Positions 12,481 through 24,164 of a stretch of DNA of 64,000 bases are shown here, piece after piece (the stretch's first letter is position 1; each line of letters opens with the position of its first letter). The notes beneath the pieces are model-generated. The model was not told the DNA's origin and searched no databases. It saw only the letters and a program-made list of their open reading frames with translations. This DNA comes from Schistocerca nitens. Lineage: Eukaryota; Arthropoda; Insecta; Orthoptera; Acrididae. Position numbers and translations under genes: made by a program. The stretch spans positions 348,822,650 to 348,886,649 of the forward strand of contig NC_064619.1 of the NCBI RefSeq assembly GCF_023898315.1, given 5' to 3'.

Positions 12481-12574
12481 GAGGGTTACACCTTAATCCC
12501 GGAAATTTTCATTCAAAATTTAAGCAGCAGTGGGGTCCGAACATGGGACCATACATATATTCGATTAGCAGTCA

Positions 12575-12765
12575 GCCGGCCGGAGTGGCCGAGCGGTTAA
12601 AGGCGCTACAGTCTGGAACCGTACGACCGCTACGGTCGCAGGTTCGAATCCTGCCTCGGGCATGGATGTATGTGATGTCCTTAGGTTAGTTAGGTTTAAG
12701 TAGTTCTAAGTTCTAGGGGACTGATGACCTTAGAAGTTAAGTCCCATAGTGCTCAGAGCCATTTG
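12575..12765 (+). mobile_element. tRNA-headed SINE (family A)
   Basis: The head GCCGGCCGGAGTGGCCGAGC contains a pol III A box, and GGTTCGAATCC about 50 bp later is the B box. The head resembles a class II (Ser/Leu-type) tRNA with a long variable arm. The shared tail runs through TTAGGTTAGTTAGGTTTAAG to GTGCTCAGAGCCATTTG. Clear flanking duplications were not seen for this copy. Confidence 0.9.
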
Positions 12766-14856
12766 TAGTAAATTGTCGTCTTGCATCTACCTTCTCAACG
12801 GCTGGACTTAACTTGATCGTTTCGCTTTAAAATACTCTGTATTAATATTCATAACACACTGCTGTCCATTAAAATTACATCACACAGAGGAGGGTAATAA
12901 ATAACGAGCATTTAATTGTTGTGCGTTTAGAGTACAGAAGAATGAATATATGGTTAAATTTGAACCTGATCTGGATGTGTATGGGGTGTGAGATTTAATA
13001 CACAGACTGCTACATCTGGATACAACTATGGCTCTAGTGTAGGCATCAAGTAGAACTGAGATTGAGTGACCAAAATGGGTGCATCATTCTATGCTCCTTC
13101 AAATGTGTGCATGAGCTGTAACAAATTATATAATTACTGCGCCTGTTTAGTCGTCCTGTTGGCCACTGTGAATACGAGGGCCTGTGACTGAGTGTAAGAA
13201 GCTCTTGATTCTCTAAGAGAGAAGAGAACAGTCATCCCTTATACCGAAAGATGAATGGTAGTGTGGACCGCCTGTGACCTTCGTTTTTCAGTACCTAAGT
13301 ACCTGTTAGAAATGAACTTGAAAAGCTCTGTCAGGAAACAGAACTTGGGTTAGAAAGCTCTAACAGTGCGAGTGGGAAACGGCAAGATGAAACTACTGCA
13401 TTCGCCCCGTGAGCTAATAGTCAAAATGGCGTGAACGTAAAACTATTTCGGTAAGCCATCTGGAGATCGTGAAATACGGAGTCAAAAGAAGCACTGTATC
13501 TACCCTCTCAGTTGTAGATGACGAGTGAAGAAAACAATCTGAGAAAGGGCTGATTACAATTTTTAGGTTGCAGGGTGGAAAATCGACGTAACTGGTGGTA
13601 GCTGTTCCGTAGTTAATAACGTGATGCGTAACCGAGAGAAGACATTTACAAATTTTAATGCCAGAATTGGCTTTATAGAAAGATGACTCTTCAAAGTTAT
13701 ATCAGACTACGTAAATAAAACTAACAATAAAGGTAATCTAGCAACTAAAGTATAAAAAATAAAATAAACTGCAGCCTGCAAACGCTCAGGTTGATAACCA
13801 AGAAAAGTTAAGACTAAAATATATGACAATCAATAACTTTCCATTATTGTTCCTGTTATTAATCCGTCAAGGGAGGTTTGAAGAAAAGTGAAGAGTATTA
13901 TTGATATTGGGTACTGCAAATCTAAAGTAATTCTGGTTCTATCACTGATCTTGCGGTGCGAAATGAGAGCTGCTGCCCTGGCGGCTGATCAGTGGCATCG
14001 CCGTATAAAGACGACTGACCTGAATCAAGCACTCAAACAATTTTTGAATTAAAAATATTTAGAAAACAAGAAAATTCAATAATCAAAAAAGTTAATAATT
14101 ACCCGTTGCATTTCATTACATTTATCATTATCATAAAATTTATAGTAGAAAATGAAACAACCACTTTCATAACGTGCCGTCAGGAGGATCCCCAATGAAG
14201 GGAAGCCAGTAACGGATGCTGCTGTTCCGGCGTTTGTTCTCTAGACAAAATATAAATAAAATGCTGACAATGTTTTAAGCTACCTATATATTCCATAATA
14301 TCACCTTTAGATTTGGAAATATAACAATAATTCACGGAAATTTTATTATAACACTCACAAGCCATTAGAGTCGTGGCATCTATGGGACGGAGATCTGGTT
14401 CAAATAAGTTACAGTTAGATGAGTGATCGCCAGTGATCAATAGCATTGTTCTTAACTTGTCAAATGTGTTTCCCATGCCTGGGTTGAAGGGTTCACTGAT
14501 TGTGCAGTTTTTGTGAGCAAGTACACCACTGAGTAAGTGAAAAGTTGCTTGAATGGTAGTGTCCTCATATCGTAACATAGAAATATCTACTAGTTGGTGG
14601 TAGTGGTTTCTACCAGGGTGGTGGATTTCTCTACGTCTTATGGAGTTCCATCTGCGCCCATGAAAACCTTAAGTGTGGTATTTTTGTGTGCGTTCTTGTC
14701 CTGTTTGACGTTGTAGTTTTCTCTTTCTTTTATGTGGAAGAATTTAGGTGGGTTGGATTAGAAACTCATCTGAGGGTGCGTTGTGACATACCACTGTCGA
14801 CGAACCCCTCTCTGTCCTAGGGACTTGTGATGTAACAACAGGGTAGTGCCACCGAC
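12766..14856. other. Mostly unassigned DNA with a possible Tc1 end
   Basis: At 12861-12889 the sequence CACTGCTGTCCATTAAAATT resembles the terminus of the Tc1 element at 22.2-23.8 kb (CACTACTGGCCATTAAAATT), suggesting a decayed related copy, but no second end or transposase was found. A 132-codon minus-strand frame at 14180-14578 is the longest in the stretch. It has no recognised domain and no supporting signals, and may be chance. Confidence 0.35.
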
Positions 14857-14868
14857 AGTACATGGAGC

Positions 14869-15065
14869 GCCGGCCGGAGTGGCCGTGCGGTTCTAGGCGC
14901 TAGTCTGGAACCGAGCGACCGCTGCGGTCGCAGGTTCGAATCTTGCCTCGGGCATGGATGTGTGTGATGTCCTTAGGTTAGTTAGGTTTAACTAGTTCTT
15001 CTATGGGGCTAATGACCTCAGAAGTTGAGTCCCATAGTGCTCAGAGCCATTTGAACCATTTTTTT
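14869..15065 (+). mobile_element. tRNA-headed SINE (family A) with 12-bp TSD
   Basis: Head GCCGGCCGGAGTGGCC, B box GGTTCGAATC, shared tail, and a T-rich end after GAACCATT. It is flanked by perfect 12-bp direct repeats AGTACATGGAGC at 14857-14868 and 15066-15077, the signature of LINE-driven insertion. It carries a small deletion in the tail compared with other copies. Confidence 0.95.
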
Positions 15066-15077
15066 AGTACATGGAGC

Positions 15078-15795
15078 TGTAGTTGTCATCTCACTGTGTG
15101 AACATGTCTAGCTCCAAACAAACCTATACTCGACTGAAGATACACGACGTGAGTACAATGGCAGGGCATCTTATGGTACTTTGATTTATGAACCTTCGCC
15201 TGTGACCTTCCAGAGTATCCTCCTCCCCCACCCCTTGACGTCCAATTTGATAACCAGTAAATAAATGTGAGTACAGGAGTTACTAAACTTAATTCCTGTA
15301 ATTTATAATCCATTTAGCATTGCTGTTTTTTATTAACCTCCTTATAATAATTAGCATAATTTATTGTTTTATTACGCAGTTAGGACCACAACTTTCCTTG
15401 TAACTAAAATTTATTGTCCTTATCGTTGAATTTCTGGCCCAATTAGTGTAATTAATGCCAAAAGATGCTGTCCGATTGGCAGAACTGTGACTTCACTATC
15501 AAACATAGATATCCAGGATTACGAATATGAAAAGTAAGCACACAGGCGAAAATAGTTGTGCCAACGGCCACAGCACTTTAGTCAGCTACCCACATTACTC
15601 AACGACTGCATCAAGCCTAGCTAACGATGTAATGGACTCGGTAAAATATTTTTTTCTTCTTAGGAATATTTCTGGACTACTCGCTGGCAAACGAGCAAAG
15701 GTAACGCCCTGACAAACACGTGCTATTAGTCACATAATCATTACCAGCACTTTCGTTACGTCTAAAATTAAAAAAAAAATAATCTACTGAGATAA
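15078..15795. other. Unassigned DNA
   Basis: About 720 bp without a recognised repeat or coding signal; only short open frames. Confidence 0.3.
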
Positions 15796-15799
15796 CTTG

Positions 15800-16471
15800 T
15801 GCAACGTCCCCTTAGAAAAATAAGTGAATTACTGTGCTGATAAACATCTTATGTTATTTGATTTTCAAACAGCTGAGCAAAACTGAACGTACTCATTCAC
15901 TAAAGTGACACACAATATTTTTAGCGCAACGCAATCTGACTTTCAGTAATCCCTACAAAAGAAAGGCCCTGACTAACAATAACCTATACCTTTCATGGAT
16001 TCTTACCTCATAAAAATCTTCGTTACTCAAACTACTGCAATAGAGCGAGCGCCAATACTGCCAGCTAAATAAAGGATTCTAACTACTGATGTCACGAACT
16101 ACTGATAGGCATAGTTAGCAAATGAAAGATTTTGATTAAGAACAAACAATGTATTTACCTTAATAGTGTTCAAAAGTCATAATATATATAATAGTTCACG
16201 ACATTCAGTCTTACAAATTTACTGTCTCTGACGGACACACGTCCAGATCATTCGCTCTCAAAACTCCGCCATTTCTCTCCCCGCATCCACCACTGCTGGC
16301 GGCTCACCTCCAACTGCACAACGCTACGCGCTGTTAACAGCCAACTGCCCAACACTACAATAGCAAACAACAATGCAAACCAGCCAGAGACCGCGCACAG
16401 CACAGCCAGTGACTTTCATACAGAGCGCTACGTGGCGTTACCAATAAAAAAACTGAAACAGCCTACTTACA
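15800..16471. mobile_element. Solo-LTR-like repeat with 4-bp TSD
   Basis: The segment starts TGCAACGTCCCC and ends CCTACTTACA, i.e. TG...CA termini, and is flanked by CTTG on both sides (15796-15799 and 16472-16475), as expected for a Ty3/gypsy solo LTR. Inside are AATAAA-like signals and a GC-richer right third (about 16240-16440). It has no coding capacity. A non-autonomous DNA element is an alternative, because 4-bp direct repeats arise by chance fairly easily. Confidence 0.5.
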
Positions 16472-16475
16472 CTTG

Positions 16476-17350
16476 TTGGAATGCTGCATGGTCTATTTAT
16501 TTATTACATGTGTAGGTAATAAGCGAGGATTATTATATTTTCCACAACCTTTAACTGTCACCAATTGACCCACTTCTTACTGCTTTTCAGTATCACACAA
16601 CTAAATTTCAAGATCATCATCCAAATCCAGATGTTGCTTATTGTAAATACGATACTTTTAATGTTTAAGAAATTATAGCCTTGTGCTTGACTACAGCCTT
16701 ATAATATGTTGTACGACAGGATGGGGAAGGAACGTTTATTTATAGAAACAATTACCGTCCCACCTCGCGCTCACATCAGTTCCCACGCACCCATGCCCGT
16801 GGCAGCGGCGGTGAGCCCCGCTTCAACCACGACCGCCTGCTACCGTCTCCAAAACGCCCTCGCGAAAGGCCTGCCTTGTCGCCCGCCGTCCAACTCAGCA
16901 TTCCATAACAGGAAGCTTTTTTCCTCTCCATACGTGAACACAGCATCCCTGATGACGATGTTTGCATACACGAAATATAACTAATGTCTTTCCTCCGAAA
17001 AAACGTTTGTAAAATTTCGGTTCTCCGCTTCGTCATTAATCCCAGAGCGGGTACGCTCTTTAATAACATGGGAGTAGGCGCGTGGTATGTTATGTATAAA
17101 TTGATGGTAAGTGGCTATTTATTGGTGATACTTCATCGTTTACTGCAGAAATTTGCATTAGACACAAATGACTAAAATTAACATTTAAGTTCATGCTCAA
17201 CAACAGTTTACTTCATGGTACAAATTGCTATTTTGTTATGTTGTAGTAATTTACTTGCAAATTAATTGTCTTTGGTGAAGCGTGAACGCACACTGCATTT
17301 TTCACTTGGAAAGTTTGTTTGGGAATAACTTTCGCCAACAAAATCAGTGC
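16476..17350. other. Unassigned DNA left of the piggyBac relic
   Basis: No repeat family or gene recognised. A GC-rich patch lies at about 16750-16880 with short overlapping frames on both strands. The left (3') end of the piggyBac element should lie here, but a TTAA-flanked terminus was not identified. Confidence 0.3.
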
Positions 17351-17362
17351 CACAGCTGCATC

Positions 17363-18420
17363 TTACTGTCGTGGAGCTATTCTTTGGTGCAGACCAACAT
17401 CAGCTGGTAAACCTGGTCTCGCACATCTTTCCATAAGATATGGTTTCATGAATTGAAAAGCAAGGGTTTCTAAAAAACAACTCGTCGAGTATGTTTCCCG
17501 TTCTTTTCGTTCACTTGAGAACACACCTGCACATTGACACCAGCCACGTTCAACAATACTTACCGTCCAAAGATTGTCCGCCCACTTGTCATTTGTATTA
17601 CTGAATATTTCTTTATTTGGTGGAACAGTATCAACCCCACACTTTGTCATACTGTAATCTAGTGTAATGTGAGGTTTCTTAGTGGAGTCATCTACTGTTC
17701 CTTCGTTGTGGAAATGAGTGTAAAAGGTTTGTTACGTGTGGGTTCATAGTTTACCATAGCAGTCTTTCTGGTTTCGAAAAACCACCCGGTCGAGTTCTGT
17801 TCTTGTTGGGCAAAAATGTAGGCAAAATTTGTTTTTAATCGTTTCCTACGGTTCCTACATTTCTGTTTCTGTTTTGCAACACAGAGAGAGAGAGAGGGGG
17901 AGTCAGTGTTCAGCTAGGATATCAGTTACCTACTGTCACATTCCTATTTGTGCATCTTCTCAGCTGGGATAGTCTACACTTAATATCAAACGGCTATTAA
18001 ACCAGAAAATGGTCCTTCCGTCTGTTTGCCACAACATACTTTTAACAGACCAGTGTAGAATGGTTTAGTATCGCACAGAGCAGATATTATGATGCGGTAA
18101 TTATCTGGTTTGTAGAGAACGTAATGTGTGAAGCTGCAACGACCTCTGAAAGCTTTTAATTTCGCGTCGATTGTAAGAAATTCACCAAGATCGTAAGTAT
18201 TAATGCGGTTTTAGGCAAATGTATCCAGAGAGCTCCTACTAGATGCTAGCTTAACAGTTTTATGTCTCATATAGCTAGTTTCTTTATCATCAAACCTAGT
18301 ACATTGGCATAGCAATAAAAATCTCTTCTAATCTGTGCATCATCTCGAAACACTCATTCCTGTTCCGTTATTTGACCAAAGTTCCAATTCATTTGAGTGG
18401 TTTCGAATTCAGTGGCTAAT
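17363..18420 (-). pseudogene. piggyBac transposase catalytic core, broken
   Basis: Piggybac transposases excise and insert DNA at TTAA with a DDD triad. Here the minus strand reads ELWSNNGTG (about 18390), RFDDKETSYMRH (about 18290), then one open frame from about 18200 to 18000 containing LTIDAKLKAFRGRC and ALCDTKPFYT and ending CCGKQTEGPF. The first aspartate lies at 18166-18168 and the second at 18070-18072. The last part, 17650-17363, starts MTKCGVDTV with the third aspartate at 17630-17632. The residue after the first aspartate is alanine where family members usually have glutamate. A stop and several frame changes separate the blocks. The three DDD aspartates can all be seen, but the protein is not continuous. 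Confidence 0.85.
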
Positions 18421-18554
18421 TGAATAAAGAATTCCCAACACAATATAATTGAACCATCTGTATTTCTACATACCGACGGTACAGTTTTCAGTAACGCTAA
18501 AGCAATATGTAGAGGATGGGCCCAACGCTTTGATGGGATGAGAACCAAGGAATC

Positions 18555-20010
18555 TTACCTTCTCTAAATACAAGAAACTTGGAAGTAGAAGAACCAGTAC
18601 TAAGTGCTGATGAAGCAGAGGTAGCCATCAAGAAACTGAAGAATAATAAGGAATCAGGAATTTATCTGGTACAAGCAGAACTCATAAAAAATGCAGGAAA
18701 AGAATTTGTCAAATATTCCCACAAGCTTTTAGTTAGATTTGAGTAAATGAAAGCATCCCTGATAATTGGAACGTAGGTATAACATGCCCAATATACAAGA
18801 AAGGTGATTCTATGGTGTACTCTAATGACAGGGGAATTTGTCTGTTACATACAGCATATAAAATATTCTTCAACAACCTGTTTAGTAGGCTAACACCATA
18901 TGTTGAAAATGTTGTTGGTGACAATGAATGTCCGTTTCGTCAGGGAAGGCCGACAGTTGATAAGGTCTTCACAATACGCAATTGTTACACATTACCTGTT
19001 CGCAGATTTCAGATCAACCTGCTACAGTATTGACGGAAGGGAGCTGTATCCAGCAACAGAAGAGTTGGACATTCCTAATAAATTGATTGCCTTACTATGG
19101 AAAGCACCTGGAGTTAAGTTGAAATACGGAATATGTTATAAAGTGCTGTTATCAAGAAATGGAGTACCTTTCCTTCAGTTTAATATGGCCTTGGAAAAGG
19201 TTATAAGAGATGCGGGTATCGATACAAGAAGTACTATCCTGTATAGCTCAGTTCAGCCGGTGACATATGCAGATGACATTGCTATAATTGCAAGAACACC
19301 AAGAGCATGTATTGCCAGAGTTGCCAGAAGGATGAACCAACAGGTAAATGAAGGGAAAACCAAGTATGTGCCTGTAGGTCAGAAAGATCATCCAAATGAA
19401 CCCGCATCCATAGAAATAGGTTCATGTACGTTTTACGTCGTGCATAGTTTATCGGAAGTTAACTGTAAGAACGGTGTCCGCTCTGAAATAAAAATGAGAA
19501 CATTGTCAGCTAATAAGTGCTACCATATCTGATATGTAAGTTGTTGTAGAAAACTAAAGCTACAATGTATAAAATTTTTGTAAGACCAGTGATAACATAC
19601 GGTGCTGTGAAAGTGGACATTAACGAAATTTGATGAAAGTCAACTGGGCTTTGAAAGGAAGATCGTGAGACAATCTTTTGGGCCAGTGAAAGAAAGTGGT
19701 GTCTGGAGCAGGAGATTTAACTACGAATTATATTACCAGTATACTGAACCTGACATTGTCAGCTACACTGAGATTGAAAGGTTGAAACGGGCAGGACATG
19801 TAGAGACTGATTGAGAAGAAATTCAACACAGTGCCTGGAATACGAGAGCACAAAGACCAAAGCTAAGGTGGGAGGAAGGTGACAGAGACGACATAAGTAA
19901 AATTGGATATCAAAATTAGAGGAGTTTGGAAATAAACAGGGAAGGAAGCAATAATCTTGCACAGAAGAGCAAGTCTCACAGAGAGCTGTTGCGTCAGTAA
20001 TGATGACGAT
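18555..20010 (+). mobile_element. RTE-like LINE, 5'-truncated, inserted in piggyBac
   Basis: The plus strand reads the RT region of a non-LTR retrotransposon. It shows LSADEAEVAIKKLKNNKESG (about 18600), IPDNWNVGITCPIYKKGD (about 18760), NDRGICLLHTAYKIFFNNLF (about 18830), FNMALEKVIRDAGI (about 19180), and TYADDIAII with the catalytic YADD at 19266-19277. The post-RT part continues as FERKIVRQSFGPVKESGVW and RLKRAGHVE, and ends LRWEEGDRDDISKIGYQN ... LLRQ-stop at about 20000. A frameshift at about 19030 and others break the frame. A short TGATGACGATA tail follows the stop. The right edge directly abuts piggyBac sequence (about 20012). Confidence 0.85.
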
Positions 20011-20012
20011 AC

Positions 20013-20480
20013 TGCATAAACTTCAATTCGATCTGTCAACTTAGCATCCGTATCACCAGATAAATTTTCTGCTTTCCTTACTCTTGCAATGTATATGTTT
20101 GTAAAATGCACAGTTTCTTCTATTATATCAACAATGATGATTTTAGGGAACGATTTCTTCTAGAATACCTGATGCTACAATTGTAGGGCCCGGAAATATA
20201 TTGATATAATTTGTGCTGGTACACGGGATGTCTTTCTATGCATATTGGTTTTTACCCTTTTTGTTTGTTTCTCTGTACCCTGATGGAAATATGCCAGAAT
20301 AAATGTATCGTTGTTAGTATCAAAGGAAGGTAATCTTACATCACACTCAATCGTTCAGAGTCATTATCATGATCACTCGGTAATATTACTTCATCCTCTC
20401 CATCAGAAAATAAATCATTAATCTCTTCGAAATCGTCTTATTCCGCAAGCACCTCTAAGAGTCGACTCTAAGTCATCCTA
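20013..20480 (-). pseudogene. piggyBac transposase N-terminal part, broken
   Basis: The minus strand begins near 20440 with an acidic stretch DDFEEINDLFSDGEDE, typical of piggyBac N-termini. It continues in shifting frames through KTNMHRKTSRVPAQ and INIFPGPTIVASGILEEIVP, and ends with TNIYIARVRKAENL and TDRIEVYA at 20015-20100. The next residues are expected at about 18550, on the far side of the LINE. Identification rests on the order acidic N-terminus, PGP motif, TN.YI...R motif, and on the catalytic core found beyond the LINE. Confidence 0.75.
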
Positions 20481-20499
20481 TATCAAGTAATTTTTGGCC

Positions 20500-21234
20500 C
20501 TAAAATTAGAAACAGATGCTATTGTTAATGGCTAATGAAACGTAAACGTACAAGAGATAGCGTTGGCAGTTTTAAATAATGCTTGTGTAACCAGACACGT
20601 GGTTTATACAGTAAGCTGCTGCATTTCCAAGAATAACTTATCGCTGCCCTTGACCTGCTGATACTGCATTCGCTCCCACCGAACTAAACATAAGCTAAAT
20701 AACGACTGTATCAACAACCGCACGGACATAAGGCTTCTTAATTTTCCGTAGACGGAAAAAGATGACTCTGATATACCAGTGCGCCCCCTTCAGGGCAGGG
20801 CGAGAGGGCTAAAGTTCACGTTTGTTGCGTTTTTAAGACATAAAAATACGGATGTGTACAATGGCAAGCATGCAGGAACTCCTAGTGCTAGTACACTAGC
20901 AGCCTGGAAGCTACGAGGCAGCGAACAACAACATACACATGCGCCCTGAGCTGTTACATGAGTTATAATAATGCGAGAATCTCATAGTAACGAGCATGGA
21001 GGTGAAATGCTCTTTCCTTACAAGGATCGAAGTAAACCATGCTCACTTTACTGTCAGAAAAATTGCGACAGGGGTCAGTAGAAGTACTTCGACACAGTAC
21101 ACTGTTGATTGTCTTGTAATACTTGTGAAGATTTACCTCACAGGTTTAAAAATACATTACCCATATTTTCCCTGCAAAGTAATGTTCTCAAAGCATTCAA
21201 GACAGCACTACACATTTCGACTCAGATAAATGCC
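20500..21234. other. Unassigned DNA
   Basis: No coding signal recognised. It may contain the outer end of the piggyBac relic: GAGAGGGCTAA near 20800 would read TTAGCCCTCTC on the minus strand. Confidence 0.3.
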
Positions 21235-21600
21235 TTCCAATGTGAAATAGTGAAGTGAGTCACTGGAATGGTGTCCTAGGAATGGAAGGTGTCATGACCC
21301 ACTTTCGGTTATATTTTCGGTGTATGATCTACTTTTCCGTCTCCCATGACAGGACCTGCATTTAGAAAATGCAGTAGTGCCCTCCACACCAATCCAGAAG
21401 GACGTAGGCTGCCATGATTGCTTGGCAACAACTGAGGTGGGAGAGTGGAGTGGTTTTTGTCTGTATATAAACGCAGCAGTTCAGCCATCTAGTTAGCCAT
21501 CAAAGCAACGGAGCTGTTCACAAGTACATTTTATTTGACTGATAGTGAGCAGAAATGCATCAGTGCTGGAATGGGACCAGCACTAATATGGACAACAGAA
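21235..21600 (+). repeat. Unclassified dispersed repeat, copy 1
   Basis: The stretch from CACTGGAATGG through CCTAGGAATGG, CATGACAGGACCTGCAT and TCACAAGTACATTTTATTTG is similar along about 300 bp to the reverse complement of 30135-30440. It includes TATATAAACGCAG near 21463 (TATA-like) and is followed by AATAAA-type signals at about 21640. It might be an LTR or a non-autonomous element. No TIR or TSD was found. Confidence 0.6.
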
Positions 21601-21748
21601 TGAAACAGTAGAATGTGCAGAAATGTCTTATAATAATAAATCTTTGTTGCTGAACGTATTACAAGTTCTCTTTGACGTCTGTCACAGCACTAACTGAGGC
21701 GTAGAGTGAGGTTCCTGATAATTAAGCGTTTAGTAACTAATTACGAGT

Positions 21749-21928
21749 ATGAGGCGTCTTGTCACGGTCCACGCGGCTCCCCCCGTCGGAGGTACGAGTC
21801 CTCCCTCGGGCATGGGTGTGTATGTCGTCCTTAGCGTAAGTTAGTTTAAGTTAGATTGAGCAGTGTGTAAGCTTAGGGACCGATGACCTCAGCAGTTTGG
21901 TCCCATAGGAACGTAACACAAATTTCCG
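21749..21928 (+). mobile_element. tRNA-headed SINE (family B)
   Basis: A tRNA-like head ends with GGTACGAGTCCTCCCTCGGGC (B-box region). The tail reads CTTAGCGTAAGTTAGTTTAAG, then GGGACCGATGACCTCAGCAG and TTTGGTCCCATAGGAAC. The tail is parallel to, but distinct from, the family A tail. The 5' part of the head is degraded. Confidence 0.75.
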
Positions 21929-22048
21929 GGATGTCTATTGATCTACTATACCTCTGAAGGTATATGCCTTCATCGAATCAAAATCAACGTCACCCTTCCA
22001 GTTCTACTAATTTTTATCTCGTACTAAATATGGATATGTGCATGTGTC

Positions 22049-22059
22049 AGTGTGTGTGT

Positions 22060-22105
<46 letters not shown>
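22049..22105. repeat. (GT)n microsatellite
   Basis: A run of GT repeats with one interruption, seen directly in the sequence. Confidence 0.95.
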
Positions 22106-22106
<1 letters not shown>

Positions 22107-22349
22107 AGAAAGAGTGTAGTGTATATGTCCAAAGGGTGCAGTTGTTCCATTTTGTAAATATGATCTACTGCAAATCAACATTTTGTATCAAGACAGGCAC
22201 ACCTAGGTACGCCAGTTCATACACTACTGGCCATTAAAATTGCTACACCAAGAAGAAATGCACATGATAAACAGGTATTCATTGGACAAATATATTATAC
22301 TAGAATTGACATCTGATTTCATTTTCAAGCAATTTGGATGCATAGATCC

Positions 22350-23610
22350 TTAGAAATCAGTACCCGGAACAACCACCTCACGCCATAATAGCGGCCTTGA
22401 TACGTCTGGGCATTGAGTTAAAAAGAGATTGGATGGCATGTACAGGTACAGCTGCCCATGCAGCTTCAACACGATACCACAGTTCATCAAGAGTAGTGAC
22501 TGGCGTATTGTGACGAGCCAGTTGTTCGGCCGCCATTGACCAGACATTTTCAGTTGGTGAGAGGTCTGAAGAATGTGCTGGCCAGGTCAGTAATCAAACA
22601 TTTTCTGTATCCAGAAAGGCCCGTACAGGACCTGCAACATGCGGTTGTGCATTATCCTGCTGAAATATAGGGTTTCGCCGGGAACGTATGAAGGGTAGAG
22701 CCACGGGTCGTAACACATCTCAAATGTAACTTCCACTGTTCAAAGCGCCGTCAGTGCAAACAAGAGGTGGCCGAGACGTGTAACCAATGGCACCCCATAC
22801 CATCACGTCGGGTGATACGCCAGTATGGCGATGACGAATACACGCTTCCAATGTGCGTTCACCGCGATGTCACCAAGCTAGGGTGCGACCATCATGATGC
22901 TGTAAAAACAACCTGGATTCATCCGAAAAAATGACGTTTTCCCATTCGTGCACCCAGGTTCGTAGTTGAGTACACCATCGCAGGCGCTCCTGTCTGTGAT
23001 GCAGTGTCAAGGGTAACCGCAGCCATGGTCTCCGAGCTGCTAGTCCATGCATCTGCAAACTTCGTCGAACTGTTCGTGCTGATGACTGTTGTCTTGCAAA
23101 CGTCCCCATCTGGCCGGCCGGCGTGGCCGTGCGGTTCTAGGCCCTTCAGTTTGGAACCGCGTGACCGCTTCGATCGCGGGTTAGAATCCTGCCTCGGGCA
23201 TGAATGTATGTGATGTCCTTAGGTTAGTTAGGTTTAAGTAGTTCTAAGTTCTAGGGGACTGATGACCACAAATGTTAAGTCCTATAGTGCTCAGAGCCAT
23301 TTCAACCATCGTCCCCCATCTGTTGACTCAGGGATCGAGACGTGCCTGCGCGATCCGTTACAGTCATGCGGATAAGATGCCTGTCATCTCGACTGCTAGT
23401 GATACGAGGCCTTTGGGATCCAGCACGGCTTTCCGTATTACCCTCCTGAACCCACAGATTCCATATTCTGCTAACAGTCATTGAATCTCGACCAACGCGA
23501 GCAGTAATGTCGCGATACGATAAACTGCACTCGCGATAGGCTACAATCCGACCTTTGTCAAAGTCGGAAACGTAATGGTACGCATTTCTTCTCCTTCCAC
23601 GAGGCATCAC
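22350..23610 (-). pseudogene. Tc1 transposase, broken by SINE and stop codons
   Basis: Cut-and-paste transposase of the DDE type. From 23610 the N-terminal helix-turn-helix half reads MMPRGRRRNAYHYVSDFDKG, with RDITARVGRDSMTVSRIW, up to the SINE at 23309. After the SINE the frame resumes at 23109 with TVRRSLQMHGLAARRP, and the first catalytic aspartate appears in VIFSDESRLF (about 22940). A TGA at 22868-22870 stands where an arginine codon is expected. Further down, FQQDNAQPHVAG (about 22650) supplies the second aspartate and a DLSPTENVW-type motif the third acidic residue (glutamate). The C-terminus (about 22400-22370) contains MPRRIKAAIMA. Dead copy. Confidence 0.9.
23113..23309 (+). mobile_element. 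SINE family A inside the Tc1 transposase
   Basis: Head GCCGGCCGGCGTGGCC, B-box region GGGTTAGAATCCTGCC (one change from the usual), shared tail ending GAGCCATTTCAACCAT. Flanking duplications CGTCCCCATCTG (23101-23112) and CGTCCCCCATCTG (23310-23322) come from the transposase gene, so the SINE is younger than the Tc1 copy. Confidence 0.95.
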
Positions 23611-23840
23611 AACAACGTATTACCAGGCAACGCCGGCCAACTGCTGTTTGTGTATGAGAAATCGGTTGGAAACTTTCCTCATGTCAGCACGTTGTAGGTG
23701 TCGCTACCGGCGCCAACGTCATGTGAATGCTCTGAAAAGGTAATGATTTGCATATCACAGCGTCTTCTTCCTGTCGGTTAAATTTCGCATCTGTAGCACG
23801 TCATCTTCGTGGTGTAGCAATTTTAATGGACAGTAGCGTA

Positions 23841-24152
23841 GTATTACACCATAATGTTTACACTTCCTTCGAAAAAACTAGTCAAGGTTAAAGAGCTCTG
23901 ATTTTACCATGAAAATATACTACTGGTGGACTACACAATGCAGCTACTGTACGCAGTCTCCCATTGGGTTAAAAACATTTTAGTCACTTGAGAGTACCGT
24001 AGTTAAGATACTTAGACCTGTGTGACACAGTTCCATAATATCTGGTAACAAATGCTTTGCAGTGTGGGGCTGATAAACCATTCAGAATTCTATTAAAGTA
24101 TATCGGAAAGAGGTTTTTTGTACACTCCTCTAACCCAATAACGACTCAGGAC
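23841..24152. other. Unassigned DNA
   Basis: About 310 bp between the Tc1 element and a LINE stub; nothing recognised. Confidence 0.3.
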
Positions 24153-24164
24153 TGCAGTGGGAGG

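Larger units (their letters stand above)
17360..20490 (-). mobile_element. piggyBac-like transposon relic, split by a LINE
   Basis: Minus-strand piggyBac transposase pieces occur on both sides of a plus-strand LINE: the N-terminal part at 20480-20013 and the catalytic core plus C-terminal part at about 18420-17360. They fit one transposase in the right order, so the LINE (about 18555-20010) inserted into the element. The outer ends are uncertain. A CCCTCTCGCCC-like terminus next to TTAG/CTAA near 20800 is only a suggestion. All pieces need frame corrections, so the element is dead. Confidence 0.8.
22222..23838 (-). mobile_element. Tc1-like DNA transposon with TA target site, SINE inside
   Basis: The left end CACTACTGGCCATTAAAATT and the right end (reverse complement CGCTACTGTCCATTAAAATT) form TIRs that continue as TGCTACACCA and beyond. 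Both ends sit next to TA (22220-22221 and 23839-23840), the duplicated target of the Tc1/mariner superfamily. The transposase is on the minus strand and is interrupted by a family A SINE (23113-23309). Without the SINE and one duplication the element would be about 1.4 kb, a normal Tc1 length. Confidence 0.95.

Noticed and set aside
12585-12670. tRNA genes at the many GGTTCGAATCC sites
   Set aside because: The tRNA-like heads are always followed by the SINE tail and often flanked by TSDs; they are SINE promoters, not functional tRNA genes.
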